Below, piece after piece: positions 56,611-64,000 of a DNA stretch of 64,000 bases. Source of the DNA: SVQP01 sp045658965 (GTDB lineage: Bacteria; Bacillota; Clostridia; Oscillospirales; CAG-272); contig JAZOVZ010000025.1 in assembly GCA_045658965.1 (NCBI GenBank), positions 1 through 64,000 of the forward strand, given 5' to 3'. The notes below the pieces were generated by a model. The model was not told the DNA's origin. It ran no database searches and worked only from the letters and a program-made list of their open reading frames with translations. The first letter of the stretch is position 1, and every line of letters begins with the position of its first letter. The translations under genes were made by a program, and so were the position numbers.

Positions 56611-56764
56611 TAGGTTTGCTCAAAAAAGTTAAGCAAAATTTATTTTAATGGGGGTTGACTTTTATAAACGTCTGTGATATACTCATAACAGTTAAGCAAA
56701 CACAACCACTCGCGCAACCGATACTTGGCGTCGGTTTTTGTTTTGACAAATATAGTTAAGCAAC
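56594..56764. promoter_or_regulatory. Operator array AGTTAAGCAAA
   Basis: The 11-mer AGTTAAGCAAA occurs at 56627 and 56690, with near-copies AGTTTAGCAAA at 56594 and AGTTAAGCAAC at 56754; an inverted half-site TTTGCT is at 56615. The copies cover the repressor promoter, the space around the late promoter and the start of its leader, the usual layout of CI-type operators. Confidence 0.75.
56655..56683 (+). promoter_or_regulatory. Prophage rightward promoter
   Basis: TTGACT, 17-nt spacer, TATACT with TGA extended -10; operator copies lie on both sides. A small AACCGA/TCGGTT hairpin with TTTTTG follows at about 56716-56738 and could attenuate it. Confidence 0.8.
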
Positions 56765-56790
56765 CTTGACGAATGAAGGAGGAGATTTTT

Positions 56791-57024
56791 ATGCCGATTG
56801 CGGGGACTTGCCCCTATTTTCAAAGAGAGAAGGGTGACGGTTACACCTATTGCGAATGTGCGCGTTTTCGCTTTCCCGATAAACAGGCGCGCAGAGACAT
56901 CGTGTACAAGTATTGTGCGCATCCCGACGGATACAAGGGGTGTGTGCTCAAACAGACCATGGATCAATTTTATGAAAGGAAGTACAATGGAGAACAAACA
57001 AGTAAACACAAAATTGCAGGATGA
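56791..57024 (+). CDS. Small Cys-rich phage protein
   Basis: A 77-residue protein with cysteines in GTCPYF, YTYCECARF, YKYCAHP and YKGCVL, a spacing that could form a zinc-binding knuckle. It is the first gene downstream of the prophage promoter and overlaps the next gene by 38 nt in another frame. ATG 56791 is chosen for the GGAGGAGA ribosome site; the in-frame start at 56773 lies before that site. It may be an early regulator or DNA-binding protein; no family recognised. Confidence 0.7.
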   Translation: MPIAGTCPYFQREKGDGYTYCECARFRFPDKQARRDIVYKYCAHPDGYKGCVLKQTMDQFYERKYNGEQTSKHKIAG

Positions 57025-57313
57025 GGGCAGAATTGCCCACATGATCGCGTGGAGAGACAAGCGCATTCGCCTGCTGCAGGATATGTTGGATGAGATGGAG
57101 CAGTCCAACCTGATCTTTGCGGCGTACATCACGTTTCTGCTCGAAAAGATGTACGGCAGGGCGGGCTATATCACGGTGCCCAAGAAAAGCATACGTGACG
57201 TTTGCGGCAAATACAGAGTGTCAGCCGAGGACGGCGGTGACGACTTTATCATCAGGTTGATCGAGGTGAAAACGGGAAATGAAATATTCACCGACAAAAT
57301 GGCTGACTCCTGA
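56987..57313 (+). CDS. Phage protein of unknown function, helical
   Basis: A 108-residue protein. Residues ~10-60 are helical (GRIAHMIAWRDKRIRLLQDMLDEMEQSNLIFAAYITFLLEKMYG) and the C-terminal part is mixed alpha/beta. The AAAGGAAG ribosome site precedes ATG 56987, which is preferred to the upstream in-frame start at 56798, since that would lie wholly over the Cys-rich gene. It overlaps the terminase small subunit gene by 35 nt. No family recognised. Confidence 0.65.
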   Translation: MENKQVNTKLQDEGRIAHMIAWRDKRIRLLQDMLDEMEQSNLIFAAYITFLLEKMYGRAGYITVPKKSIRDVCGKYRVSAEDGGDDFIIRLIEVKTGNEIFTDKMADS

Positions 57314-57773
57314 GGGGCTGATGCTGCTGCGAGGCATGGCTTGCGTGGGTAAGGACGAGCGCGAGATCGCCGCTTGCATGGGCATTGGTGTGGGCACGCT
57401 GGCGCGTTGGAAAAAGCGTTATCCCGAGATTGCGTCCGCCCTTGCTTACGGCAAGGACGGTGCGGACTTTGCGGTTATGGAGGCTTTGCACCGCAAGGCG
57501 GTGGGGTATACCACGCCGGTTAAAAAGACCTACAAGCTAAAGCGCGTGGAATACGATCCCGATTCGGGCAAAAAGCTCTCGGAATACGAGGAGCTGCAGA
57601 CCGGCATTGACGAGGCGCACGTGCCTGCGGATACGCGAGCCGAGATCTTTTGGCTGCAGAACCGCTGCAGCGGAGAGTGGGGGCAGGACAAGCAGGAGAG
57701 CGAGACGGAAAGCGGCGGCGTGATCGAGCTGCCTCCCGTGATGGATGCACCCGAGCCGCCCGACGACCGATGA
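57279..57773 (+). CDS. Terminase small subunit-like protein
   Basis: A 164-residue protein with an N-terminal HTH-like region typical of phage small terminases: LMLLRGMACVGKDEREIAACMGIGVGTLARWKKRYPEIASALAYGK, then VMEALHRKAVGYTTPVKKT. It would bind pac/cos DNA and pass it to the large subunit. The C-terminal tail is acidic (ESETESGG). It overlaps the large subunit by ATGA, the normal arrangement. Confidence 0.85.
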   Translation: MKYSPTKWLTPEGLMLLRGMACVGKDEREIAACMGIGVGTLARWKKRYPEIASALAYGKDGADFAVMEALHRKAVGYTTPVKKTYKLKRVEYDPDSGKKLSEYEELQTGIDEAHVPADTRAEIFWLQNRCSGEWGQDKQESETESGGVIELPPVMDAPEPPDDR

Positions 57774-59173
57774 GTGAGCGCGTGGTATGGACGCCCCAGC
57801 CGCGGCAGGCAGCCTTTATGGCGCGATTTGAGGATGAGGCACTCTACGGCGGTGCAGCAGGCGGCGGCAAATCGGATTGCGCCTTGGCGGAATCCTTGCG
57901 GCAGGTGCATATTCCTTACTATCGCGGTTTGATCCTGCGCAAGACATACCCCCAGCTTTCCGAGCTGACCGACCGCTCTGCGGAGCTGTTCCGCGCGGCT
58001 TATCCGGGGGCGAAGTACAACGATTCCAAGCACGTGTGGGTGTTTCCGTCGGGGGCAAAGATCTATTTCGGGTCGCTGCAGCATACCGACGACCGACTCA
58101 ACTACCAAGGCAAGCGGTATGATTTTATCGACTTTGACGAGCTGACGCAGTTTACCTGGGATGAATATTCCTATCTGTTTTCGCGCAACCGTCCCAACGG
58201 TGCGGGCACGCGCTGCTATATGCGGGCGCAAGCCAATCCGGGCGGCATCGGGCACGGTTGGGTCAAGCAGCGTTTTATCACACCAGCCAAGCCCATGACC
58301 ACCATTTGGGAAAAGCATGCGGTGCGTATGCCGGACGGGCAGGAGCAGATACGGTGGCGGTCGCGCATTTTCGTGCCGTCCACCGTGTTCGATAATCAGA
58401 TCCTTTTGCAAAACGATCCCGGGTATCTGACGCGCCTTGCGGCTCTGCCCGAAAAGGAGCGCAGGGCTCTGCTTTACGGCGACTGGGATTGCTTTGCCGG
58501 GCAGGTATTCACCGAGTGGCGCAACGATCCCGATCACTACTGCGACCGCGTTGGCACGCACGTCATCGAGCCTTTTCAAATTCCGCAGTCCTGGCGCGTT
58601 TTTCGCGGCTTTGACTGGGGATATACCAAACCCTTTTCGGTTGGCTGGTACGCCTTTGACAATGACGGGCGCATGTACCGCATCCGCGAGCTGTACGGCT
58701 GCAGCGGCACTCCTAACGAGGGGCTGCGCTGGGGCGCGGAGCAGGTTGCGCGGCGCATCCGCGAGATCGAAGCGGACGATCCCAACCTGCGCGGCAGATT
58801 TATTACGGGCGTTGCCGATCCTGCGATCCGACAGAAAAACGGCGGGGAGAGCATTGCAGAGCTGATGGAAAGAGAGGGCGTTTACTGGGATCGCGCAGAC
58901 AACTCGCGCATGGCGGGCAAGGCGCAGATGCATGCGCGGCTTGCTTTTGATCAAAGCGGCATCCCCATGTTTTACATTTTTTCAACCTGCAGGCATTTCA
59001 TTCGCACCGTGCCGGAGCTGGTATACGACTCCGCAGACGTGGAGGACATTGACACCGACGGTGAGGATCATATCTACGACGAATGCCGCTACGTTGCCAT
59101 GGCGCACCCCATCAGGAAAAAACAACAACCTAAAATTGCGGTGTCAAGTGCGTTTGACCCGCTTGCAAGATAA
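57770..59173 (+). CDS. Terminase large subunit
   Basis: A 467-residue packaging motor and nuclease. The ATPase has a Walker A-type GGAAGGGKSDCAL near residue 30 and Walker B YDFIDFDEL near residue 120, with an ANPGG segment (coupling motif). The C-terminal RNase-H-like nuclease has FRGFDWGYTKPF (first catalytic Asp), VADPAI and DEC...AMAHP. Length and order fit tailed-phage TerL. The start overlaps the small subunit stop. Confidence 0.93.
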   Translation: MSERVVWTPQPRQAAFMARFEDEALYGGAAGGGKSDCALAESLRQVHIPYYRGLILRKTYPQLSELTDRSAELFRAAYPGAKYNDSKHVWVFPSGAKIYFGSLQHTDDRLNYQGKRYDFIDFDELTQFTWDEYSYLFSRNRPNGAGTRCYMRAQANPGGIGHGWVKQRFITPAKPMTTIWEKHAVRMPDGQEQIRWRSRIFVPSTVFDNQILLQNDPGYLTRLAALPEKERRALLYGDWDCFAGQVFTEWRNDPDHYCDRVGTHVIEPFQIPQSWRVFRGFDWGYTKPFSVGWYAFDNDGRMYRIRELYGCSGTPNEGLRWGAEQVARRIREIEADDPNLRGRFITGVADPAIRQKNGGESIAELMEREGVYWDRADNSRMAGKAQMHARLAFDQSGIPMFYIFSTCRHFIRTVPELVYDSADVEDIDTDGEDHIYDECRYVAMAHPIRKKQQPKIAVSSAFDPLAR

Positions 59174-59181
59174 GGAGAATT

Positions 59182-60795
59182 ATGCAAATCAAAGATATTT
59201 TTCAAAAAAAGAAGGAGCAGACGCTGCCTATCGGTCAAAAGGAGATTGCCGAGGCGGCACGCATCCTGCGCGATTGGCGGGCTGCAAAGCAGCCTTTGGA
59301 TACCCGCATTTCGCAGGACGAGCTGTATTGGCAGGGCAGATACGGCAGCAATGCTCCGCGCGAGGTGCGCGATCTGGGGGGATCGGCATGGATGTTCAAC
59401 AGCATTGCCAACCGCCATGCAGACATGATGGACCATCTGCCCACCTGCACCTGCCTTGCGCGTGAAAGCGGTGATTGCGACGAGGCGGCAACGCTTTCCG
59501 CAGTCATTCCCGTGATCCTGGATCGCTGCGCGTTTGACGCGACCTATTCGGACAATCTCTGGCACAAGCTCAAGCACGGCGTATGTGCGTACGGCGTTTT
59601 CTGGAATAATAACCTTGAAAACGGCTTTGGCGACGTGGACGTGCGCAGCGTGGACGTAGGCAGCCTTTACTGGGAGCCCGGCGTGCGCGATCTGCAGGAC
59701 AGCAAGCATTTGTTTTTGCTTGCCCGCGTGGATACCGAGCAGCTTGAGCAGACCTATCCTGCGTTCTTTGAGCGCAAGACGCGCAGACCCGATCCCGAAA
59801 GCGTGTTTGAGGGCAGCACCGACGACGGCAAAACGGTCGTGGTGGACTGGTACTATAAAAAGCGGATTGACGGCAGGCAGATATTGCACTACTGCAAATT
59901 TGCCGAGGGCGTGGTGCTTTACGCATCTGAAAACGATCCCGCTTACAGCGAGCGCGGCTGGTACGATCACGGCATGTATCCCGTTGTGCTGGACGTCATG
60001 TATCCCGAGGAGGGCACGTGCTACGGCTTTGGTATGATCGCGGTGGCAAAGCAGCCGCAGATCTATATTGACCGCCTGGACGCCAACTTTATGGAGTATG
60101 CCGACTGGGCAAGCAAGGTGCGCTTTTGGGCGAAAAAGAGTCTGGGCATCAACCAAGAGGACTTTATGGACCTTGACCGCCGCATCGTGGAGGTGGAGGG
60201 CGACATTGAAGAGGAAAAGCTGCAGCAGATCCGCATCGACCAGTTTGACCAGGGACTTCTGACGCTCAAAAAGCTCAAGATCGACGAGCTCAAGGAAACC
60301 ACGGGCAACCGCGACGTCTCTCAAGGCTCACTCTCGGGCGGTATCACGGCAGCGACCGCCATCAAGGCGCTGCAGGAGGCAGGCAACAAGAACGCGCGTG
60401 ACGTCATTGCGGCATCCCACCGTGCTTACGTGGGCGTGGTGACGCTGGTCATTGAGCTGATCCGTCAGTTTTACTCTGAGTCGCGCACCTTCCGCATTAC
60501 GCGTGAGAACGGGCATGAGTATCTGCAGTATGACAACCGTGGCATTACCGAAAAGACGGTGCTGCAGGATGGCGGAGCCTCTTATATGCGCAAGCCGGTA
60601 TTCGATATTGCGGTCAAGGCGCGCGTGGCAGACCCGCTTTCCAAGGAAGCGGCAAACGAGCTTGCCCTGGCACTTTACGAAAAGGGCGCGTTTTTGCCCG
60701 AGCAAAGAGAACAGACGCTGATCCTCTTGGAAATGATGGATTTTGAAGGAATCGCCAAGGTCAAGCGCATGATCAGAGAGGGGGCAGAGGCATGA
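59182..60795 (+). CDS. Phage portal protein
   Basis: A 537-residue portal-family protein placed between terminase and head genes. Features include an N-terminal helical clip (AARILRDWRAAKQPLD), a central beta region with VVVDWYYKKRIDGRQILHYCKF, GTCYGFGMIAVAKQPQIYIDRL (stem/crown region), and SGGITAATAIKALQEAGNK, which is typical of portal C-terminal halves. It would form the dodecameric vertex for DNA entry. AAGGAG precedes the ATG. Confidence 0.88.
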   Translation: MQIKDIFQKKKEQTLPIGQKEIAEAARILRDWRAAKQPLDTRISQDELYWQGRYGSNAPREVRDLGGSAWMFNSIANRHADMMDHLPTCTCLARESGDCDEAATLSAVIPVILDRCAFDATYSDNLWHKLKHGVCAYGVFWNNNLENGFGDVDVRSVDVGSLYWEPGVRDLQDSKHLFLLARVDTEQLEQTYPAFFERKTRRPDPESVFEGSTDDGKTVVVDWYYKKRIDGRQILHYCKFAEGVVLYASENDPAYSERGWYDHGMYPVVLDVMYPEEGTCYGFGMIAVAKQPQIYIDRLDANFMEYADWASKVRFWAKKSLGINQEDFMDLDRRIVEVEGDIEEEKLQQIRIDQFDQGLLTLKKLKIDELKETTGNRDVSQGSLSGGITAATAIKALQEAGNKNARDVIAASHRAYVGVVTLVIELIRQFYSESRTFRITRENGHEYLQYDNRGITEKTVLQDGGASYMRKPVFDIAVKARVADPLSKEAANELALALYEKGAFLPEQREQTLILLEMMDFEGIAKVKRMIREGAEA

Positions 60796-61088
60796 TCGAA
60801 GCGGTTGCAGCACAAGGCACGCAGGGGTATAGCCTTGAGGTGATTGGGCACGCGGAGTATGCGTGCGGCAACGACGTGGTGTGTGCCGCGGTCTCGGCTC
60901 TGGTCGAGTCGCTGGCAACTTACCTTGAGGAATACGACGATCTTGCCGCTGAGGCAGATCTGGCAGACGGATATGCTATGATCACGGTATCCGAGCGCAA
61001 CGCTGCCTTTGATATGGCGGTGTGCGGACTCGGTGCCATTGCGGACAGATACCCCGCATACGTATCGATGACGACGACTTACATATAG
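60792..61088 (+). CDS. Phage-encoded Prp-like cysteine protease
   Basis: A 98-residue protein of the Prp fold. The two catalytic positions fit: His20 in VIGHAEY and Cys31 in DVVCAAVSAL, with the following helix LVESLATYLEEY. Cellular Prp trims the N-terminus of ribosomal protein L27 in Bacillota and is reported to process capsid and scaffold proteins of Staphylococcus phage 80alpha. Here the gene overlaps the portal gene by ATGA and lies before scaffold and capsid genes. The capsid N-terminus carries a matching cleavage motif, so it is probably the head protease. Confidence 0.87.
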   Translation: MIEAVAAQGTQGYSLEVIGHAEYACGNDVVCAAVSALVESLATYLEEYDDLAAEADLADGYAMITVSERNAAFDMAVCGLGAIADRYPAYVSMTTTYI

Positions 61089-61108
61089 ATTAAGAAAGGA
61101 ATTTACAC

Positions 61109-61792
61109 ATGCAGACGGTCGAACAGAATAAGATCACGGTTGCCGACGACGGGCAATCTCTGCCGACGGAGGGCGGCAGCACGGGCGAGCACATCAATAC
61201 GGGCTCTGACGCCGAGAGCCAAAACGCCGCAGCGCGTGAGTGGGAGGAGCTGATCAGCTCCGAACGCTACGGTGCGCTGTATCGGGCGCACGTCTCCGAA
61301 ATCATCAAAAAGCGACTTGGAGAAGAAAAGCGGAGCGGTGAGCTTTTGCAAAATACGGCGGCACTTTTGGGGATTTCCGATCCCCGTGAGCTGCCTGCGC
61401 GTATTGCGCAGATGCTTGCACCTGCAAGCAGAGACTGGGCAAGCGAGGAGCGTGCCGTGCAGGACAAATATCCGGAGTTTGACCTGGAGCGCGCTTGCGC
61501 AGACCCCGCATTTGCGTCTCTTTTGCAGGGCTTTGCAGGGCATCCCGAGGTGTCGCTGACCAAGGTGTACGAGCTTTACGAGCTGGATCACCTCAAAACC
61601 GTCGCAGCGCAAAGCGCAGCGGCAGATGCCGCCCGACAGATCATAGGGGCGGTGCAGATCCGTCACGCAAGACCCGGAGAAAACGGCTTGCGTGATACTG
61701 CGCCCGCATCCGGGCGCGCCTCCCGATTGACGCGCGCACAGCGAGCCGTGCTTGCCGAGCGCGCCGCGAAGGGAGAACACATTACATTTTAG
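61109..61792 (+). CDS. Phage scaffolding protein-like
   Basis: A 227-residue, highly charged and helical protein just before the capsid gene. Residues 1-45 are disordered and Gly/Asp-rich; residues ~45-170 are helical (AREWEELISSERYGALYRAHVSEIIKKRLGEEKRS); the basic C-terminus (SRLTRAQRAVLAERAAKG) could bind capsid. This is the usual size and position of a scaffold protein; sequence family is not distinctive. AAAGGAA precedes the ATG. Confidence 0.72.
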   Translation: MQTVEQNKITVADDGQSLPTEGGSTGEHINTGSDAESQNAAAREWEELISSERYGALYRAHVSEIIKKRLGEEKRSGELLQNTAALLGISDPRELPARIAQMLAPASRDWASEERAVQDKYPEFDLERACADPAFASLLQGFAGHPEVSLTKVYELYELDHLKTVAAQSAAADAARQIIGAVQIRHARPGENGLRDTAPASGRASRLTRAQRAVLAERAAKGEHITF

Positions 61793-61804
61793 AAAGGAAT
61801 TTAT

Positions 61805-63103
61805 ATGAGAGAAAAAAGAATGATCGACCTGCAGCGCTTTGCTGCAGATACCAACGTCATGGGTACCGAGGGTACCGTTAACGCGGTAACGGGCAACACC
61901 GTTGCCTATACTGTGGGCATGGGTCTTTCCGAGGAGATGAAGACCTACTATTCCGATTATCTGATCGATAACGCAGAGCCTGCGCTGGTGCACGATATGT
62001 TTGCACAGAAGCATCAGATTCCCCGGGGCGGCGGCAAGACGGTGCAGTTCCGCCGTTACAATCCGCTGCCCAAGCTGACCGAGCCCATCAAGGAGGGTGT
62101 GACCCCCGCAGGGCAGAGCATCAGCATGGAGGTGCTGGAGGCGACCGTGGCACAGTACGGCGGTTACGTGGAGCTGACCGACCTTCTGATCCTGACCGCC
62201 ATTGACAACAACCTTTGCATGGCAACCAAGCTGCTGGGCTCGCAGGCGGGCAGAACGCTGGATACCATTACCCGCGAGGTGCTTGCAGGCGGTACCAACG
62301 TACAGTATGGTGAGAATGCCGTTGCAGCAAGATACCTGCTCACGGGCGGTCAGCAGAGCGGCAACCATTACCTGTCTGTTGACGCCATCCGCCGTGCAGT
62401 CAGATTCCTCAAGAATCAGAATGCGGAAAAGATCAAGGGCAGCTATATTGCCATCGTGCACCCCGACTGCGCGTACGATCTGATGAGCGATCCCAACTGG
62501 AAGACGCCCAACCAGTACGCAGATCCCTCCAACATTATGGAGGGCGAGATCGGTAAGATCGAGGGCGTGCGCTTCATCGAGTCCAGCGAGGCAAAGGTGT
62601 TCCATGCGGACGATCTTGCCGACAATGCCCGTAACCTGTCCGTCAATAAGAGTGGCGGCTATTCCGGCACAAACGTCATTGCCTTTGACGGCGGCAGCGT
62701 GCAGGCGGGTGCTTTGGTGGGCAGATACGTGCTCATCGGTGGTACGCGCGCATACGTCGGTGCTAACACCGCAAGCGAGATGACGCTGTACACCGACAGC
62801 ACCAAGAGCACGATCGCATCCGTGAGCTGCGAGGACAACGCAGTCATTTATCCCGGTGAGGCGGGTGCTATGGGCCGTGACGTTTACGCTACCATGGTGT
62901 TTGGCGAAAACGCATACGGCACCACCGAGATCACGGGCGGCGGACTTGAGCTGATCGTTAAGCAGCTGGGCAGCGCAGGCACCTGCGACCCGCTCAACCA
63001 GCGCGCAACCGTGGGCTGGAAGGCAACCAAGGTGACCGTGCGTCTGGTCGAGGCTTTCATGGTCAGAATCGAGACCGCGTCCACCTTTGACGATAACGAG
63101 TAA
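61805..63103 (+). CDS. Major capsid protein, N4-gp56-like
   Basis: A 432-residue capsid subunit. It begins MREKRMIDLQRFAADTNVMG; IDLQRFA matches the Prp cleavage consensus of L27 (LNLQFFA), so cleavage after Ala13 is predicted. The body, with YYSDYLIDNAEPALVHDMF, QIPRGGGKTVQFRRYNPLPKLTEPI, IAIVHPDCAYDLMSDPNW and the GKIEGVRFIESSEA segment, matches the N4-gp56 family capsid fold. The insert at ~280-370 (GGSVQAGALVGRYVLIGGTRAYVGANT) is probably a surface domain. Confidence 0.92.
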   Translation: MREKRMIDLQRFAADTNVMGTEGTVNAVTGNTVAYTVGMGLSEEMKTYYSDYLIDNAEPALVHDMFAQKHQIPRGGGKTVQFRRYNPLPKLTEPIKEGVTPAGQSISMEVLEATVAQYGGYVELTDLLILTAIDNNLCMATKLLGSQAGRTLDTITREVLAGGTNVQYGENAVAARYLLTGGQQSGNHYLSVDAIRRAVRFLKNQNAEKIKGSYIAIVHPDCAYDLMSDPNWKTPNQYADPSNIMEGEIGKIEGVRFIESSEAKVFHADDLADNARNLSVNKSGGYSGTNVIAFDGGSVQAGALVGRYVLIGGTRAYVGANTASEMTLYTDSTKSTIASVSCEDNAVIYPGEAGAMGRDVYATMVFGENAYGTTEITGGGLELIVKQLGSAGTCDPLNQRATVGWKATKVTVRLVEAFMVRIETASTFDDNE

Positions 63104-63111
63104 TTAAACAC

Positions 63112-63138
63112 AGCCCCAAGGGCAAGTGCCCTTGGGGC
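63112..63138 (+). terminator. Perfect hairpin after the capsid gene
   Basis: CCCCAAGGGCA pairs with TGCCCTTGGGG around AAG. There is no T-run, so it more likely protects the capsid mRNA 3' end or tunes downstream expression than terminates. Confidence 0.7.
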
Positions 63139-63152
63139 GGAAAGGAGAGAGT

Positions 63153-63413
63153 ATGAATACACAGACCGCCGAGCAGGCTTATTTGGAGGAATACATTGCC
63201 ATTAAGCTTTTCAAGGATAACGACCGCTACAAGGATGACGTGTACGTAGCGATCAACGGCAAAAATTGCGTCATCAAAAGAGGAGAATGGGTCAAGATTA
63301 AGCGCAAATACGCGCTGGTGCTTGACCAGTCCGAAATTCAGGACACCAAGGCGGCACTCTTGATGCAGGCAGAGCAAAACCGCTTTGTGGGACAGAGCAG
63401 GGGGGCAGGCTGA
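63153..63413 (+). CDS. Small phage head-region protein
   Basis: An 86-residue protein after the capsid gene, AAAGGAGAG upstream of ATG 63153. The sequence is YLEEYIAIKLFKDNDRYKDDVYVAINGKNCVIKRGEWVKIKRKYALVLDQS, with a beta-rich middle (VYVAINGKNCVIKRGEWVKIKR). Position suggests a head-decoration or head-closure role. No family recognised with confidence. Confidence 0.65.
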   Translation: MNTQTAEQAYLEEYIAIKLFKDNDRYKDDVYVAINGKNCVIKRGEWVKIKRKYALVLDQSEIQDTKAALLMQAEQNRFVGQSRGAG

Positions 63414-63414
63414 T

Positions 63415-63606
63415 ATGGCAAAAACGTCGATTGGCAGCCGCGGTATGGAGAGTGCGGTGCGCTCCTTGCCGCCCGGTGAGTCTGTGCTCATGCTGGCGCG
63501 CGCGTACGACAAGCTCATCAAGGATCTGGAATATGCTTTTTTACATATCTCCGAGGAAAATTTGTCGCCCGAGCTGCGCGCCGTGATCGAAAAGAGGGAC
63601 TTTTGA
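63415..63606 (+). CDS. Small phage protein, unknown
   Basis: A 63-residue protein beginning one base after the previous stop, with a weak GGGGG site upstream, so probably translationally coupled. It is largely helical (ESVLMLARAYDKLIKDLEYAFLHIS). The stop overlaps the ATG of the next gene (TGATG). Function unknown. Confidence 0.6.
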   Translation: MAKTSIGSRGMESAVRSLPPGESVLMLARAYDKLIKDLEYAFLHISEENLSPELRAVIEKRDF

Positions 63607-64000
63607 TGTTGCCTGCATTGGAAACAAGTAAAACGTATCGCCGCGTGGAAAATGATTTTTCGCGTGGGCTTTGGCACCGTCACGGGGAGGGGGAGCGCAG
63701 CTTTTATGATTGCAAGAACGTCAGCGTCGAGCAGCATCCCGTCATTGCCCCCGTCCCTGCGCGGCGCAGTTGGATGAATCTTTCGGATGGCGTGCAGGGC
63801 ATGCATTGCTCAAACGCGCTGTATCTTGCCTCGGACGGTGAGCTGATGATGTCGCTGTCCGAAAACAGGGTGCAGGTGCTGGGCGTTGTGACCAAGGATG
63901 CCAAGGTGTTCGGGTCGCTTGACCGCACCGTGTTGGTGCTGCCCGATTTTAAGGTATACGACACGGTTACCGAAAGGCTTTCCCCCCAATACGTGCGGCT
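63606..64000 (+). CDS. Phage structural protein, 5' part
   Basis: An open frame that starts at ATG 63606, overlapping the previous stop by one base, and runs off the right edge (131 complete codons visible). It begins MLPALETSKTYRRVENDF and has beta-propeller-like alternation (GELMMSLSENRVQVLGVVTKDAKVFGSLDRTVLVLPDFKVYD). It resembles long head-to-tail stopper-type proteins in N4-gp56-capsid phages, but this is inferred from position. Incomplete. Confidence 0.6.
   Translation, partial: MLPALETSKTYRRVENDFSRGLWHRHGEGERSFYDCKNVSVEQHPVIAPVPARRSWMNLSDGVQGMHCSNALYLASDGELMMSLSENRVQVLGVVTKDAKVFGSLDRTVLVLPDFKVYDTVTERLSPQYVR

Larger units (their letters stand above)
55890..64000. mobile_element. Prophage, left part (continues past the window)
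   Basis: From a minus-strand S24 repressor and operator array through two small genes, terminase, portal, Prp-like protease, scaffold, major capsid and head-completion genes, all plus strand and tightly packed. No integrase, excisionase, replication or lysis gene is in the visible part, and no att site could be identified. The exact left end is uncertain. Confidence 0.88.

Noticed and set aside
57650..57769. Upstream start for the terminase large subunit
   Set aside because: The extra residues are out-of-frame translation of the small subunit; the ATGA overlap at 57770 is the normal arrangement.

Overview
The window reads as chromosomal DNA of an endospore-forming member of the Bacillota, class Clostridia, probably an uncultured gut-type lineage. 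This rests on the sporulation genes spoVAE and sigG, the order DUF512 radical-SAM protein - der - obg, a Na+-translocating decarboxylase cluster, a DtxR-feoA-feoB locus, strong Shine-Dalgarno sites, and sigma-A-type promoters with 17-nt spacers. The genus cannot be fixed from the sequence.

Layout. 0-3.6 kb: end of spoVAE, a 35-residue Asn/Gln-rich peptide gene, pcrA-type helicase and a cytidylate-kinase-like gene. 3.9-7.5 kb: a PAP2 phosphatase divergent from an operon of two sugar-epimerase-like TIM barrels and a PHP-domain protein. 7.7-9.6 kb: PadR / DUF1700 / DUF4097 envelope operon. 10-14.1 kb: a lipase-like gene, then a DtxR-family regulator divergent from feoA-feoB and a Cys-rich FeoB-associated peptide. 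14.3-18.7 kb: rhamnose operon (rhaA, GH78 rhamnosidase, SGNH hydrolase). 19-23.7 kb (minus strand): aconitase-family hydratase, TIM barrel and NADP isocitrate dehydrogenase, an oxidative branch to 2-oxoglutarate. 24-26.9 kb: a surface lamin-tail protein, a membrane protein and an HPr-kinase-like ATPase. 27-32 kb: a five-gene biotin-dependent Na+-pump cluster with two different carboxyltransferases. 32.6-37.3 kb: DUF512 protein, der, obg, ppa. 37.5-40.8 kb: tyrosine phosphatase, nitroreductase, DUF5722-like protein, ICMT-like methyltransferase. 41.2-43.8 kb: a TetM-like GTPase fused to an Rae1/YacP-like NYN nuclease. 43.9-54.8 kb: permease, PatB-type lyase, small proteins, an orphan phage-tail-like pair, GH39 enzyme, XRE-methyltransferase fusion, YdcF-like protein, sugar transferase and acyltransferase. 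55.0 kb: sigG. 55.9 kb to the end: a prophage, from its S24 repressor through packaging and head genes, running off the right edge.

The intergenic DNA is packed with repeats. There are inverted pairs of GTAGGGG palindromic units, two MITE-like elements, composite GTCATCCTGAGC elements, a repeat family shared by 32.1-32.5 and 41.0-41.2 kb, and three arrays of small hairpins separated by a fixed 7-nt linker. In two of those arrays the linker orientation flips at the midpoint.

The observations most worth follow-up are: (1) the TetM-like/NYN fusion; (2) a phage-encoded Prp-like protease next to a capsid whose N-terminus carries an L27-like Prp cleavage motif; (3) a terminator-shaped hairpin that buries the sigG Shine-Dalgarno, with a sigma-F-like promoter placed so that its transcripts would lose the hairpin's 5' arm; and (4) the linker-hairpin arrays. 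No rRNA, tRNA, CRISPR array or recognised riboswitch was found.
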